Positions 11,916-23,016 of a stretch of DNA of 64,000 nt are shown one piece after another. The notes beneath the pieces are model-generated. The model ran no database searches. It saw only the letters and a list, made by a program, of their open reading frames with translations, and had not been told where the DNA came from. Origin of the DNA: Plantago major (taxonomy: Eukaryota; Streptophyta; Magnoliopsida; Lamiales; Plantaginaceae); assembly GCA_026545765.1 (NCBI GenBank), contig JAIFAC010000121.1, positions 1 to 64,000 on the forward strand, read 5' to 3'. How positions within the stretch are numbered: the first letter of the stretch is position 1; every line of letters begins with the position of its first letter. The position numbers and the translations under genes were made by a program.

Positions 11916-12830
11916 ATGGTGAAGGCACATGAGAAGGTGACTCTTAGATCTCCCAATCCCTTATGTGATGAGATAAGAAGTAGTGAAAGGAAGCGCCCCG
12001 ACTCCACTATCCCAAATCTTAAGCACTATTATGGGGATACTTGTCCTGTGGGGCACCTTACTAGGTATGAGAGCAAGATTGAGACCAACGGCCTGAATGA
12101 CAACATGAAGGCTCTTCACTTCTCCAGTACTCTCTTTGGAGAAACAATGGATTGGTGGACCTCCTTGCCCAATGGTTCCATCAAGTCCTATGCGGATATC
12201 GCTTCTCTCTTTCTCAAAAGTTTCGAGAAAGCAAAGAAGAGGAAGAGATCAGTGGAGCACCTGGCAGGAGTAATCTAGAAAGAGCACGAGGATCTTAGGA
12301 CCTTCCTTAACCGCTTCAATGCCGAAGTGCGCCAGGTCGAGCCTCACAGCATCAAAGAACGGGTCCGACACCTGTATGCTAACACTTACGATTTAAGATC
12401 TCGTAAGAAAGATTTCAAATGAAGAAATCACGAAAAAATACTTGGAAGACATCTGCGAAGGAGTCTTGTATGGGGAGGAGTACCAAGAATTGTTCCAATA
12501 AGAGCCGGGGCCAGAAAGGGGAAAGAGCCAGTGAAACAAGAACCCCCTCCCCGGCCTAGAAAGTTTGAACAAAAGAAGGAATTTAGAGACAAAAGGGAGT
12601 TCCGCAGGGAGAGAACCCCTCCAAGGAGATATGCCAAGTATACTTGCCTCAATAGACCAAGATCCGACATCTTGGCCTCTATTGTTGAGAAAAACTTGGA
12701 CATACAATGGCCAAAACCTACAAGGAGCAATAAGAAGAACAAAGCTTCGAAAGAATAGTGTAGGTTTCACAAGCACAAAGGCCACTCGACTGAAGATTGT
12801 GTCCAGTTGAAAACAGAATTAGAAGGGTTG
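11916..12830 (+). pseudogene. gag: Tat-1 gag remnant (capsid and zinc knuckle)
   Basis: The frame resumes right after Copia-A. It shows the retrotransposon gag pattern, with a GDTCPVGHL-like block near 12030 and the W-W-T-x-L-P capsid motif near 12150-12170. A basic linker follows (12540-12740), then a Cys/His knuckle of the CxxHxxxGHxxxxC type near 12760-12800. It would form the particle shell and bind RNA. A stop at 12276-12278 replaces a Gln codon that is intact in Tat-2, as expected from a C-to-T change at a CAG site. Frames shift again near 12410. Confidence 0.85.
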
Positions 12831-13005
12831 ATAAGGAGCGGAAAGTTGAAAGAACCAGTGTATGAACAAGAGTCCTCTAGGCACCAGAGAAATGAACGAA
12901 GAAGGGAGGAGCGTGGTTCGGAACTTCCGATAGGATCCTTACCACCACCTCCTCCAGAGATTCCACCCCCACCATGCTCAAAGATACCGCGGGTACCCTG
13001 AAGTT

Positions 13006-13800
13006 GTGGAAATGGAGAATCTCCCCTACAGCGGGGTTATCAATGCCATAGCAGGAGGACCAGCTGGAGGAGATAGCCGAAACGCAAGGGAGAGGACCGC
13101 ACAGCATCTAAGAAACAATGATAGAACCTATGCTCCGCCAGCTCTGAAAGGAACAAATGCCATCACTTTCGACGATAGTGAAATTCCCCCATCAACGTCT
13201 AGTGGAGGAGATCTCAAAGACCCTGATGTTCCTTTGGTTGTCTCTCTAGTCATCGCCACTTATAAGGTCAACAAAGTACTTATTGACACGGGGAGTTCCT
13301 CCAATGTCATCTCCAAGAGAACTGTGGAACAGATGCACTTGGGAAATATTCAATACGGGCGCGTATACACCTCCTTGGTAGGATTCGGGGGTTCTATAGT
13401 TCGCCCCATTGGAAGTATACCCTTACAAGTCTCTATGGGAACCTTCCCGACGAGAGTGATTGAGACGATCCTCTTTGTGGTGGTCGACAGCACATTCGAC
13501 TATAACGTGATCCTGGGGCGCCCAGGACTCAACCAATTTAGAGCAATCGCCTCTCTCCTACACAATAGGGTGAAGTTCCCTACTCCAAATGGTGTGGGAG
13601 AAGAAGTGGGCAATGTTAGGGAAGCATGGGAATGCTACATCATGTCAACCAGAGAAGCCTCAGCACCCGTTCTCTCGGTCACCAAAAGACCCAGGAGTCC
13701 TCCTCCTGTGCCTCTTACTCCAAAGGAGGGAAGAGATTGGGGTTGGAATGCTCAAGGAGAAGTTCCTTAAGACTGCAAGGATGGAGCTTCATGAAGCCTT
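13006..13800 (+). pseudogene. pol: Tat-1 aspartic protease region
   Basis: A 254-codon open stretch contains the retropepsin active site Leu-Ile-Asp-Thr-Gly-Ser-Ser near 13280-13300 and a downstream YNVILGRPGL-like motif near 13500-13530, the second conserved block of gypsy proteases. It would process the gag-pol polyprotein. It is the best-preserved protease of the three Tat elements here. The frame is lost at about 13770 on entry to the RT linker. Confidence 0.85.
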
Positions 13801-14344
13801 AAAAGAAGTTCAATTGATTGAGGGAGACCCAGAGAAGATAACCCGGATCGGAACGGAGATGAGTGCGGATGTAGAAATGAAGTTTATCACATGCCTTCGG
13901 GACAATCGCGATATCTTCGCCGGAGCACCGATTTACCTTAATGGATAGATCCATGGATCGCAGCCACCGTCTAACATGGATCCTACGGTAAAACATATCC
14001 GACAAAAGAGAAAGGACTTTGGGCTCATGAAGATGCTATTATAGCAGAGAAGTGGACAAGTTAATGAAGGCGGACATATCAAGAAGTCGACATCTGGGTT
14101 TGTAACGTGGTCCTCGCCGAGAAGGCTCGGGAAAATGCGTAATGTGCAATGACTTCACTAGCTCAACAAGTTTTGTCCAAAGGATCCTTATCCGCTACTC
14201 CGCATTGACCAATTAGTAGACTCCATCACGGATGTGCACTCCTAAGCTTCATGGACGCCATCGTGGCTTCTACCAAATCAGGATGGCTCAAGAGGACGTC
14301 AAAAAGACGGCCTTCTTTGCAGCAGGAGTTTACTGTTTTAAAGT
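13801..14344 (+). pseudogene. pol: Tat-1 reverse transcriptase, N-terminal half
   Basis: This is the RT fingers and start of palm. A block equivalent to FMDAxxGFYQIxMA is near 14250-14290 and the KTAFF-like motif near 14305-14320. The sequence then stops at 14344, exactly where Tat-2 begins, and the missing half resumes at 43107 with the MPFGLKN motif. Small indels break the frame near 13930 and in 14030-14250. Confidence 0.85.
14340..14344. repeat. Target-site duplication of Tat-2, left copy (AAAGT)
   Basis: AAAGT is repeated perfectly at 43102-43106 on the other side of Tat-2. A 5-bp duplication is what Ty3/gypsy integrases make. Confidence 0.95.
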
Positions 14345-15058
14345 TGTAGAGGGTAAAAGTTCCCCAACCACTTAGAGATTATTCTATCCCACTAGTAATG
14401 GCCAAGATAAACTTAAGTCAAGTCTGCATCGAGTAAGAGCCAACGCTAGAGCCCGAGATCCGAGCTTGGTAAGAACCTCGCACAAGTGACTTCAAGGGGG
14501 TTAGGACCCGTTTGGTAAGTGTCAAACCGTATGAGACTTTACTCAAGAGAGTCCAAGATCTACTCTGTGTGATAGTCAAGGTTCGTAAGTGATTATTGCT
14601 TACCATTATCATGGGAGTGTGTGCCCTATATATAGATTTCTCCCTAATTGGGAGGGTTCCACCAGATCATGCCAAGTGTACGTAAGGCCTAGATTGAGCC
14701 ACCAAGGCTTCAGTAGGCCCATGGCCCAGTAATGACACTTGCGCCATTCCACTTTGGGCTTTTAGGGGTAGTTTAGTCATTAATGTGAGAGCATTAGAGG
14801 GTTTGATACCGTCATGGGTCAAGGTCCCAAGAGGTTGGTCCGCATCGGGTTGTCTATGGGGAACTTCCATACGCTTGTCCGACCTCCGATTCGGACCTTG
14901 TGGCTCGGACCTCCTTACTCACTAGTGACAGTTTACTTGGTTGCTTGTGAGATTGTCATGTTGGATCCGGATGGTCGTCCGGGTCGGACCCCATGGTCAC
15001 GGACCACTGGAGGGGTCAAAGGCGCCTATGACGGATTGGACATATTTTCGTATTAACA
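14345..15058 (-). repeat. Tat-2 3' LTR
   Basis: The LTR is 714 bp; on the minus strand it starts TGTTAATACG and ends with ACA. A TATA box lies at 14627-14635 (minus). It differs from the 5' LTR by loss of 117 bp at 15021/15022 and by keeping about 37 bp near 14955-14990 that the 5' LTR lacks. Confidence 0.93.
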
Positions 15059-15080
15059 TATGTCCCCCTGGTTTCCAAGT
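15059..15080 (-). other. Tat-2 polypurine tract
   Basis: On the minus strand the purine-rich AAACCAGGGGGACATA directly precedes the 3' LTR, as required for plus-strand priming. Tat-1 has the same motif at 52164-52180. Confidence 0.8.
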
Positions 15081-15874
15081 ATCTTAGTAGAAGATAGTTG
15101 TGGAACTATAGTTGAAAGTGGAGGAGACAGTTTGTTTCATGGTCCAATCCGTCCCTCGTAAGCAGAAAAAAGGGTGTAACTCGTGCTTCTTGTCGTCCTT
15201 AATCTTGATCTCCCCTTTCTTTTGTTGCGCACCGAGGAAGGAGGCTGAGTGCAAGAAAATTAAAGAAATAAGGGTATTGTTTAGATCAAGTGGACAAAGA
15301 GCGTCAGAGTTGTACCTCTTTGTGGGTGAAGGGATGATCCGAACGGACAAGAGTCCATGTGATGATGAGTTGGATCAACCGTCCTTGTAAAAAAGGTAGG
15401 GTTTTTATCAACCTTGCCGGGATGGTCCGAAGAGGGACATCCGAACGGACGAGGGTCCGTGTGGTGGTGAGGTAAATCATCCTTCCTTGTAAAAAGGGGA
15501 GGGTTTTTATCAACCTTGTTGGGATGGTCCGAAGAGGGACATCCGAACGGACGAGGGTCCGTGTGGTGGTGAGGTAAATCATCCTTCCTTGTAAAAAGGG
15601 GAGGGTTTTTATCAACCTTGTCGGGATGGTCCGAAGAAGGACATCCGAACGGATCCAAGGTATAAGATAGATTGGCCCCCCGAGGGTGTAGTAATATCCT
15701 CTTCCTGAGCATTGTGAAGTTGGTTGTATGTTTTTGTCATCGTAAGGTAAATATTTTGTACCAATGTGTCATTTAACTTGGTATTGTTGTACTATGCCGT
15801 TGGATGAATTTCGATCTACGATGGAGACTTAATCCCGAAAAATGGTGACGGTTGGGGCTTCCTGATTTAACCTC
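15081..15874 (-). other. Tat-2 3' non-coding region
   Basis: No gene is seen here. The stretch holds a tandem-repeat array (15321-15655) and then the upstream sequence of the antisense gene promoter. The equivalent region in Tat-1 is 51480-52180. Confidence 0.6.
15321..15655. repeat. 102-bp tandem repeat array in Tat-2 3' region
   Basis: The shared landmark CCTTGTAAAAA recurs at 15383, 15485 and 15587, giving an exact period of 102 bp. The second and third units are almost identical, and a partial, more diverged unit lies at the left edge. Tat-1 has two units at 51690-51895 with a period near 103 bp. Tandem arrays in the 3' region are known from Retand-type Tat elements. Confidence 0.9.
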
Positions 15875-15882
15875 TATAAATA
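15875..15882 (+). promoter_or_regulatory. TATA box of the Tat-2 antisense gene
   Basis: TATAAATA followed by GGGG lies on the strand opposite to gag-pol, about 157 nt before the first splice donor. Tat-1 has the same element in the equivalent place (51464-51471, minus), with conserved flanks. Confidence 0.65.
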
Positions 15883-16031
15883 GGGGTTTCACCGACGCCA
15901 TTTTCACATTCTAGAGAGAAGATTTTGACTTTTTGGTACATCCGAAGTGCAAGCAATCCAAGCGAAAAAAAGAAGTCCGAAGCGAGTTATCCAAGCAAAG
16001 TTAGTCGCTTCACCCAACCGTCCGAGTACAA

Positions 16032-16339
16032 GTAAGTTGCTTGTTTTCCGAATGGTTGTCAAATTTCTCGTGTTTGTTGTTTCAATCGCTGAAAATATGG
16101 TCTGTTCGGATGCATGCTTATGTTACATATTCTATAGTTAGTAATAACCGTAGTGTGTCTCGGATATGTTGAGTAGTCAAGACTAACGCCGGACCGACAC
16201 CTTACTCACTCTGCACTAAATTCGTCCCCGAGAGTCGCTTTCATATCCTCCTAACTTAGAATTTTTCCTTTTCTTAATATACATAAAATTTCTCTGACCG
16301 CCATCTTAAAGCTTACGAAATTGCTTTCTCCTTTCCTAG
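16032..16339 (+). other. First intron of the Tat-2 antisense gene
   Basis: The intron is 308 bp with donor GTAAGTTG and acceptor CTTTCTCCTTTCCTAG. The same donor and acceptor flank a 295-bp intron in Tat-1 (51314 to 51020, minus). Confidence 0.7.
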
Positions 16340-18336
16340 GATGTTCGAGAGTGATAGTCGAACCGATCCGAGGTCAAGGATATGACTCGACGTTGTCCCT
16401 ATCGCATGCCTTCGAGGAGATTGATATTGTTGGTGGGATGATTCAAGAGAGCCGAGAATTCTCCTCGTCCGAGCCGGAAGAGCCCGAGCTAAGCTCCTTA
16501 CTTTGGTTAGTTGTTCCGGTTCGTGGTCTCCGGCCGGATTACCCGCAAGTGTCTAATGTGCAGGTGTCGTCCTGCTCAAGAGACAAGCTCTAGGACCATA
16601 GGGGTTCCCGTCTGCCATGCCGGGAAGGAGCCCAACTCCTGTAGAGATTCAATCCTCATTCGCAACCTAGGTTATAATTTTAGGAGTAACCCTAATCGAG
16701 TGCCATTCGCTCCGGATCCGCAGGAGCCTAACATCGAGGAGGTGCATGATACCTCCGAGGCACCACCCGAGTCAGTATGTTCAAAGAAGGTGTCGAGGAT
16801 CGGGTCCAGTTGTTGTTCCCCTTCGGACGGTGGTAGAGCTAAGTTCATCGTCCGGGGATGACAAAGTGGAGGAGGAGGGTCGTATTGACAATGTCAGTTC
16901 CGAGGAGGAAGAAGAGGAAGAAATGATGTCTGCCCATGTTTTTCGGAGGGAGTCACCGGGCAAGGTGTACGAAGTCGCCAACGGACCGAAGAGGAGTCGC
17001 CCGAGGGGCTTAAGAAGGGTGAAGACGGTTCGAGTGAAATTCTCCGCCGAGGGACGATGTAACTCATCCCGATCCGGAAGGTGAACTGAACGAGGAAGGT
17101 ACATTGCCCAGGTGCCCTTCGATTGTGATGGCCGACGAGGTGGAGGAACTTAGGAGGAAGTATGAGATTCCGTAGTCCATGGAGATCATCATTCAAGATG
17201 AGTCGCACGCTTTTTACAATCCGCCTCGTATATGCGTAAAGGCATGAGATAAGTCTTCACCGGGTGGCATTTGCCGCTGGCGCCGTAGTTTTGGAAATTT
17301 TGAACGATTTGGTGTTAAGTCCTCATCAAATCATCCCACATTCTCTCGGAAATCTGATGTGCTTCGGGTTGATGTGTAAATACTAAGGCATCCCGGTTAC
17401 TTTTGACAACTTCCGGAAGTTATTTAGTGTTAGTAAGTAATAGGAATACATCATTCTATACGCTGGTGTGTCGCCAAGCATATACGCTTTTCACGATCCG
17501 CTTTCCTCGGGAATAAATTGGTGGAAGAGATATATCTTCGTCCGCCCGCCTACAACAGGTCAATCTGGCGAAAGGACCCAATGGCATTTTGAGAAGAAGT
17601 TTTTCCGAGGCAGTCGCCGGATCGAAGCCTTCGCCCGAACGCGTTTTGTGGATGAAGCTTCCACCTAATCAAGATCCGAGAAATATTTTTCCGGGATTGA
17701 TCCGCCAACCCTTCCTATCTAGTCGGGCTTTCGAGCCAAGTTTTTGTGACGGAAGAAGGATCGAGTAAGTTCTTCTTCATTCGTCACTTGGTCGGCCATC
17801 CAGCCGGTGGTCCCTTTATTGCTTTGTTTGTAGTAGTGGAAATTTTTTGTTATCATCCATTAACTTATTGTTCTTCGGATGTGCGATTTTTGTTCGAGTA
17901 AACCATGTCCACCATGCGAGAGTTGAAGCGGAAACAAAATGCCGCTCAACGGAAGGAGATGGAGGAGGGTACCCGAACCCAAATCATCAAGACGTCCACT
18001 GTGCTGCCAATGGAAGAGCCTCGTATCGCTACTTTCCGAGTGGAGGAGACTCGAGGGTCGTGGCAAAGTAGGAGACCTGCACGATACCCACCTTTACAAG
18101 GGTAAGGTGGTCTGCTCAAGGGGCCAAGAAACCTCCAAGGTCTATATCTCGACCCTCCTACCAAAGGTTCGAAAAGTCTGGCTGGACAAAAGCGTCCATC
18201 CGAAGGTCCGATCCCTGCGGCCAAGAAGGGCAAAGGGAAAGAGAGTGGTGAGTCGGACTTGGAGGCGGAAGTGGCTCGGTTGGCTGCTGTTCCAGAGCTG
18301 GACCGAATTGCAGAGTTGTCCGCAATTCACCAAAAG

Positions 18337-18409
18337 GTAGATACTGATTTTATGGGGATCTTTTCTTTGTTCGGAGTCGATACTAATTTCGGTTTATCAT
18401 GTATTGTAG
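18337..18409 (+). other. Downstream intron of the Tat-2 antisense gene
   Basis: The intron is 73 bp with donor AAAAG|GTAGATAC and acceptor TGTATTGTAG. In Tat-1 the region before the homologous exon also ends in ACATTGTAG (minus, near 49010). Confidence 0.55.
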
Positions 18410-19291
18410 CTTACGGCCGCTATTCGGGCATGTTCCATGGTGGCGGGTCAGAGGGCCACGATGGAAGAGGATCTAGCAAAGGCTGAGGCTACTCGGATGG
18501 TGGAGACGTCCAAGGTGAATTCCTTGTCTGATAGGCTGAAGAAGGCCCTTACGGCGAAGAAGGAGTCCGGGCGAGGTCGCAAAATCAAGAGTGCCATCCT
18601 GTCCTGGAAAAGGACCTCAAAGCTCATCACGAGGGTGTGGATGAGTATATCAGCGTCTCCCGGACTTTCAAGGATATGATGCTGAAGGAGATGTTGAAGG
18701 TCCGAACGCAAGCTGTTCAAGACTTCTTGGGCCTGACGCTTGTAAGTTCATGCTCGAGTCCAAGTATGATGAGGCTCGGGATGGCTTTGATGCGCTATTG
18801 GGCCCCAGATAGGGATAGATCCCAAGCGACCTTGACTTGGAGGCTGAAGGAATTATCGCTTTCAAATAAGCAAATGGCTTGGACTTTGCTCCTAAGGTGT
18901 CTCTGATGAGGACTTACTTCAATGTGAGTTTGTAGAGCTTGTCCGCGATTTATACCGAGGACAAGAGGTACAATCATGGCGGTCCGTATCTTCCTCTTTT
19001 GTGCCAAAGTGTTGATGTCCAAAGGTTTTCGCTCCGCTGAAGACCATGAGGAGCATAACTCGACTGCCGACTCGCTTCCGTCCGCCAATGGTTTCTCTTC
19101 GATCTCGACTGATGGAGCAATGCCCTTCTTTCCTAAAGGAATTAAGGGCCCAAAGGAGAGAAGGTCACAGAGGCCCAAGAGAGAATGGCATCGATGCACA
19201 AGTGTTCCGTAAAAGAGGCCGCAGGTCCTTCGGCACGCAAGTCGGCTCCAAGTCGTCAGGAGGTGAAGACGGGTATGCCCCTAAGCGGTAA

Positions 19292-21211
19292 CTATGGTCT
19301 TCGGACCTTAAAAACTATGTTGTTTCTTTGTTATCGATGTTTTTGTATGGATAATTTTTGTTGAATTTGCACAATCGATTCGGTATCCATGGCATTGGTC
19401 CGGGCTCGATGATGGCTCGGGACAACTCTTATCATTTGCTTGTGTTATTTCATTTTCAAATGCATACTTTATCAGGTGTCGAATTTATAAGACAAATCAA
19501 GAACTCCAAGTCTTTCGCTCGGTTTTCGGGTCATGGATCCGAGTCCACGAGACCGAATCTTCCAAATAATGTAATTTCAATTGGTCGACTACGGGTCGGC
19601 CTGACAAGGCGCTTGTCCGAGTCGTAACTCCAAATGTTAATCGCCCTAAGTAAACAGGAATGATTCGGATGTCATAAATCCTGCCTGATTTGTAGCGACA
19701 TGGTGTACTGTTCCGAGCCATTTTGGACTTGCGGAAATTTGGTAAAAAGGAGATGTTCCAAAAAAGTTGAGTGTGGGCTACGGATCACATTTGGCGCCTC
19801 GGGCTGATGGATCCGAGCCGGTAACAGTTCAAAATAATTCTCCCAATTAGGCCGAAAAATGTGAAAAGACTTTGGTCAGCCCAATAGCGCCCAATGGTTG
19901 GGCCCATGTCCGTGCCCAAGCCCATCGCCACCGTTACACACCACGGTCGAAAATGATTGGTTCGCCACTTCTATATATACCGGATTGTACGGCTTTCCGA
20001 TCATTCCATCCCTTTTATAGTAATAGGATCCGGATCCCGTGTCCGATCATCCGAATGAATAGGTTGATTCGCCGCTCTCATTTGCTTCGCCTGGGTCCTT
20101 TCACGTCCAAGGTGCCCTCGAGTCGACTATGAGGAAGGTAACGGATATCGCCTTCTAAGGAACCCTTCAGATCGACGTATAATCTTCTTTCTCCGGTCAG
20201 AATGTATCGCCACTTCACCGGGAAGCGGATTAGCTCACCGGTTTCGAGGATTCTCAACACTTGTGACTTCGCTCCTTCCGTATTCACTATCCCTAGTACT
20301 CCCGGATCACTGGTTAGCCTTCTTTCTTGGGGCTTTAGCGCATTAAGGATTTCAGCCTGGAAGTGGGCTAGCTTGTCGTTCTGGGATTGTACCGCTGTTT
20401 AGAGAATTAATTTTCAGGATGCTTGCTCCTTGCAAGATATAAGCTTCGACATAGTTCTCGGATCAGCATGCTAGTCTTCTCTCCGGGTCAGAGTGTGTCA
20501 CCACTGAGCCCCGGGAGCGGACTAGCTCGCCGCTCCCAAGGACCGGAAGACTTGTTGGCATGGAGAGTCGAATTCTAAGTTTGCTCCTTCCACCATTTAC
20601 CATTTTCTTGTGGTGCAAGGTGCGAACCGTAAAGTGGTTGTGGTGGAAGATGCGGATCGTCCGAGAGGAACGTGGAGCCATTGCATCAGCAGTTATCCGT
20701 TCGATTCAACTTGTCCTTTTGTGCGGAAGTAGGAACTTATTATTTGGAGATCCATCGTTCGTGGCTGCTCCTCGTTTTGCCTCGGGCTTCGAACGGATGT
20801 TGAATATGCCGCCAAGAACCGCGTGTTTGTAATGCATAATGATGTAGATTACCCCGCTTTACGTGACTCAAGGGTGTATCCAAGTTTGTAATTTTGTAAT
20901 TTGTATTTTTTGAATACATGGTCTTTTGAGTGTTTGAACCTTCTTTCTTCGGCTCGTTATATCACTTCATCCGAACCGGCTGGTATAAGTCAATCCTGAC
21001 GAGAAATTGATTTCTCAAGTATTTGTGGAATCAATCGCTCGACCTTTTGTGAATGGCCCGAGGCAAGGTGTGTTTGTGAATATAGTTTTCTTGCCTTGCA
21101 AAAGTTGTATTGATTTGACGGAAATTCAAGTACAACCGGTGGGCTTCGAGGTCGACAAAGAGAATGACAAAAACTTCGACAACTGACGTATTCTATTTTC
21201 GAAGTGTTAAC
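19292..21211 (+). other. Tat-2 region between antisense gene and pol end
   Basis: No convincing coding frame is seen. It contains a second promoter-like module on the plus strand (GCCCA motifs about 19878-19906, degenerate G-box 19942-19947, TATA 19972-19979). Two copies of a roughly 100-bp module follow, starting near 20191 and 20480, each with a CTCCGG..CAGA start and an AGCGGAYTAGCTC core. Tat-1 has the matching region at 45948-48110. Confidence 0.55.
19972..19979 (+). promoter_or_regulatory. Second antisense TATA box in Tat-2
   Basis: TATATATA sits in the context CTTCTATATATACC, with ATTGG 12-16 nt upstream. Tat-1 shares this context (47385-47392, minus), and a TATAAATA lies at the matching place in Tat-3 (60964-60971, minus). 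Confidence 0.5.
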
Positions 21212-21533
21212 CTAAGCATAAAACTTTTGCAGATTCTTAGCATTCCAAGTTCTCTTTAAGGCTCTTCCTTGGTCGTCCTCTAGCTCGAAGCTCCCATTGA
21301 TTCGCTCCAAGAATTTTGTAAGGTCCTTCCTATTCGGGCTTGAGTTTCCCAACATTTCTTAGATGTCAGCTTTCCGAGGACTAAGTCTTCGACTTGTATG
21401 TCTTTGGGAAAGACACGCTTGTTGTAGGCTTGAGCTTTCATGGCTTGGTATCAAGGATGCTAGCTAGTGCCCTACTCCGCTTGTTCTCAAGGAGCTCAAG
21501 GTCGAGATCCTTGCGACTTCATTCTCACCGGGT
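21212..21533 (-). pseudogene. pol: Tat-2 integrase C-terminal end
   Basis: On the minus strand this is the continuation of integrase from 36636, displaced by Copia-B. It matches Tat-1 45640-45947, including the LVL and the G-K-L-K-P...GPY-like blocks and the WNAKNL..FYA ending. The stop codon is at 21212-21214. Small frame breaks are present. Confidence 0.88.
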
Positions 21534-22899
21534 TGTTAGGAATATCTGTTAGTATTTTGATCACTCATCACATGTTCTTATCTTAGCCGTAAAGGTGATT
21601 AAGTACTCGTTCACTTGAACATTGTAAAAGAGGAAATCATCGAGTATGATTACTCTAGTAAATCTTGTATTAGGATTATAGGTCTCTCGAGTGTAATTTT
21701 TATTTCAAGAAGACCATGAAGATCAATCCTAGCAATGGAGCTTTTCCAAGATTAGAAGACCAAGATTGCACAAGGTTTATGAAGACACAAAGGTTTAGTC
21801 TAACTCAGAAAGACTATGTCCTTAATCCTTTCTTAAGTATATTAACTTACTTTCAAATATGATTCGACATATGACATCATGAGAATAGAGCATGCAAGCC
21901 ATCGAAAGGCTCATGTATCCGCTGAGACTATAGGACAATGAATAAAGATTATGCATTAAATGCATCGGCAAAATGCCGCAAAAATTCTCTCTAAAAATGA
22001 GATAGTGACTTCGAGTACATAGTTCAAGATATAAACGGATATAATTTGATGGAGAGCACAACGGATATAATTCAAACGCCTCAAATTTATCTATATATAT
22101 CACACACTTAGATGCTTGAAGAACATACCTTAGAACGCTTCTATCTTGCAAAATTACCATCAAGCAAAGTATTCTCTCAAGCACTCTACTACCCTTTCGA
22201 AAGCTTTCGTTTGAAGAATCACTAGTAGTTCTAAGTTGTCCTGAACCTTAACAAGAGATTGTTATTCGTGAAAGAGTTGAACTATCAGATACCCTTTCTG
22301 AAGCTCATTCTCCAGAACGGACATCAATTACTTGGGTTAGTAAAGAGCAGACTGCCATCCACTGAACAAGTGTATTAAGTAGTCTTGCTCGCTTCGCTCT
22401 CAAAACATAATCAAAAGTTATACGAGAAGCCTTTCTGACAAAACCTTATAACCAACACCATCAAGGCGTGGAGTAGAGAAAGTACTTGATTTGGGAAATC
22501 AGGGAATAACTCCAAGGTTATCTGAGTAGAGGAAGTACTTAGCTCTAGGAGTCAGAATAACTCAGGGGGAACATTTGGTTGGGAACCATTTGTTTAAGAA
22601 TCTTAGAATAGGATTATTGTAAGGTAAACTCAATTATATGTTCTAGTGAATTCTAGGTCTCAGAAAGAACGAAGTGGATTAGTTGGAGGATTACGCCACC
22701 TCCAGATACCACTATATTTGTCAGTCATTTACCTTCTCAGATTTACATTGCAGCAAACCACACACCCCCACCCTTATGGTTTCTACCCTGACCTATCGTA
22801 TCGTCTTCCGCGCTCTGAGAAACTGTGTTTATCGACAAAAGTTTTAAAAGACTATTCACCCCCTCTAGTCTTTTTACTTTGCCGTTATCTGGACCAACA
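21534..22899 (+). repeat. Copia-B 5' LTR
   Basis: The LTR is 1366 bp, starting TGTTAGGAAT and ending GGACCAACA. A TATA box is at 22092-22100. Two copies of a roughly 50-bp unit around AAGTACTT lie near 22477 and 22526. Differences from the 3' LTR cluster at CAG and CTG trinucleotides. Confidence 0.95.
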
Positions 22900-22901
22900 A
22901 G

Positions 22902-22913
22902 TGGTATCAGAGC
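22902..22913 (+). other. Copia-B primer-binding site (initiator Met tRNA)
   Basis: TGGTATCAGAGC starts three bases after the 5' LTR. This is the complement of the 3' end of plant initiator methionine tRNA, the standard primer for Copia elements. Confidence 0.95.
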
Positions 22914-23016
22914 AGGTGGTTCATAAGCCTTCTGCACTGAACCTAGATCCCTAGATAGGTGAAGGAACTTTGTCCCTTTCTGAGGACTATATAATTTGTG
23001 TGTTAAGTGTGCAGGT

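Larger units (their letters stand above)
15905..19291 (+). pseudogene. Tat-2 antisense extra gene (plant transposon-associated domain, coiled coil)
   Basis: The gene is encoded opposite to Tat-2 gag-pol, between pol and the 3' LTR. A leader exon (to 16031) and a 308-bp intron precede coding exons. Visible parts, in order, are an acidic segment with a Glu run near 16905-16925, a domain near 17180-17560 matching the pattern of the 'putative gypsy-type transposon' family (Pfam Transposase_28, recognised from memory), a basic segment with MSTMREL from 17905, a coiled coil near 18437-18680, and a conserved tail near 18700-19290. Tat-1 and Tat-3 carry homologues. The function is unknown. The frame is broken many times and the initiation codon could not be fixed. 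Confidence 0.7.

Noticed and set aside
15321..15655. CRISPR-like array
   Set aside because: The 102-bp units are contiguous, with no unique spacers, and lie in a plant retrotransposon.
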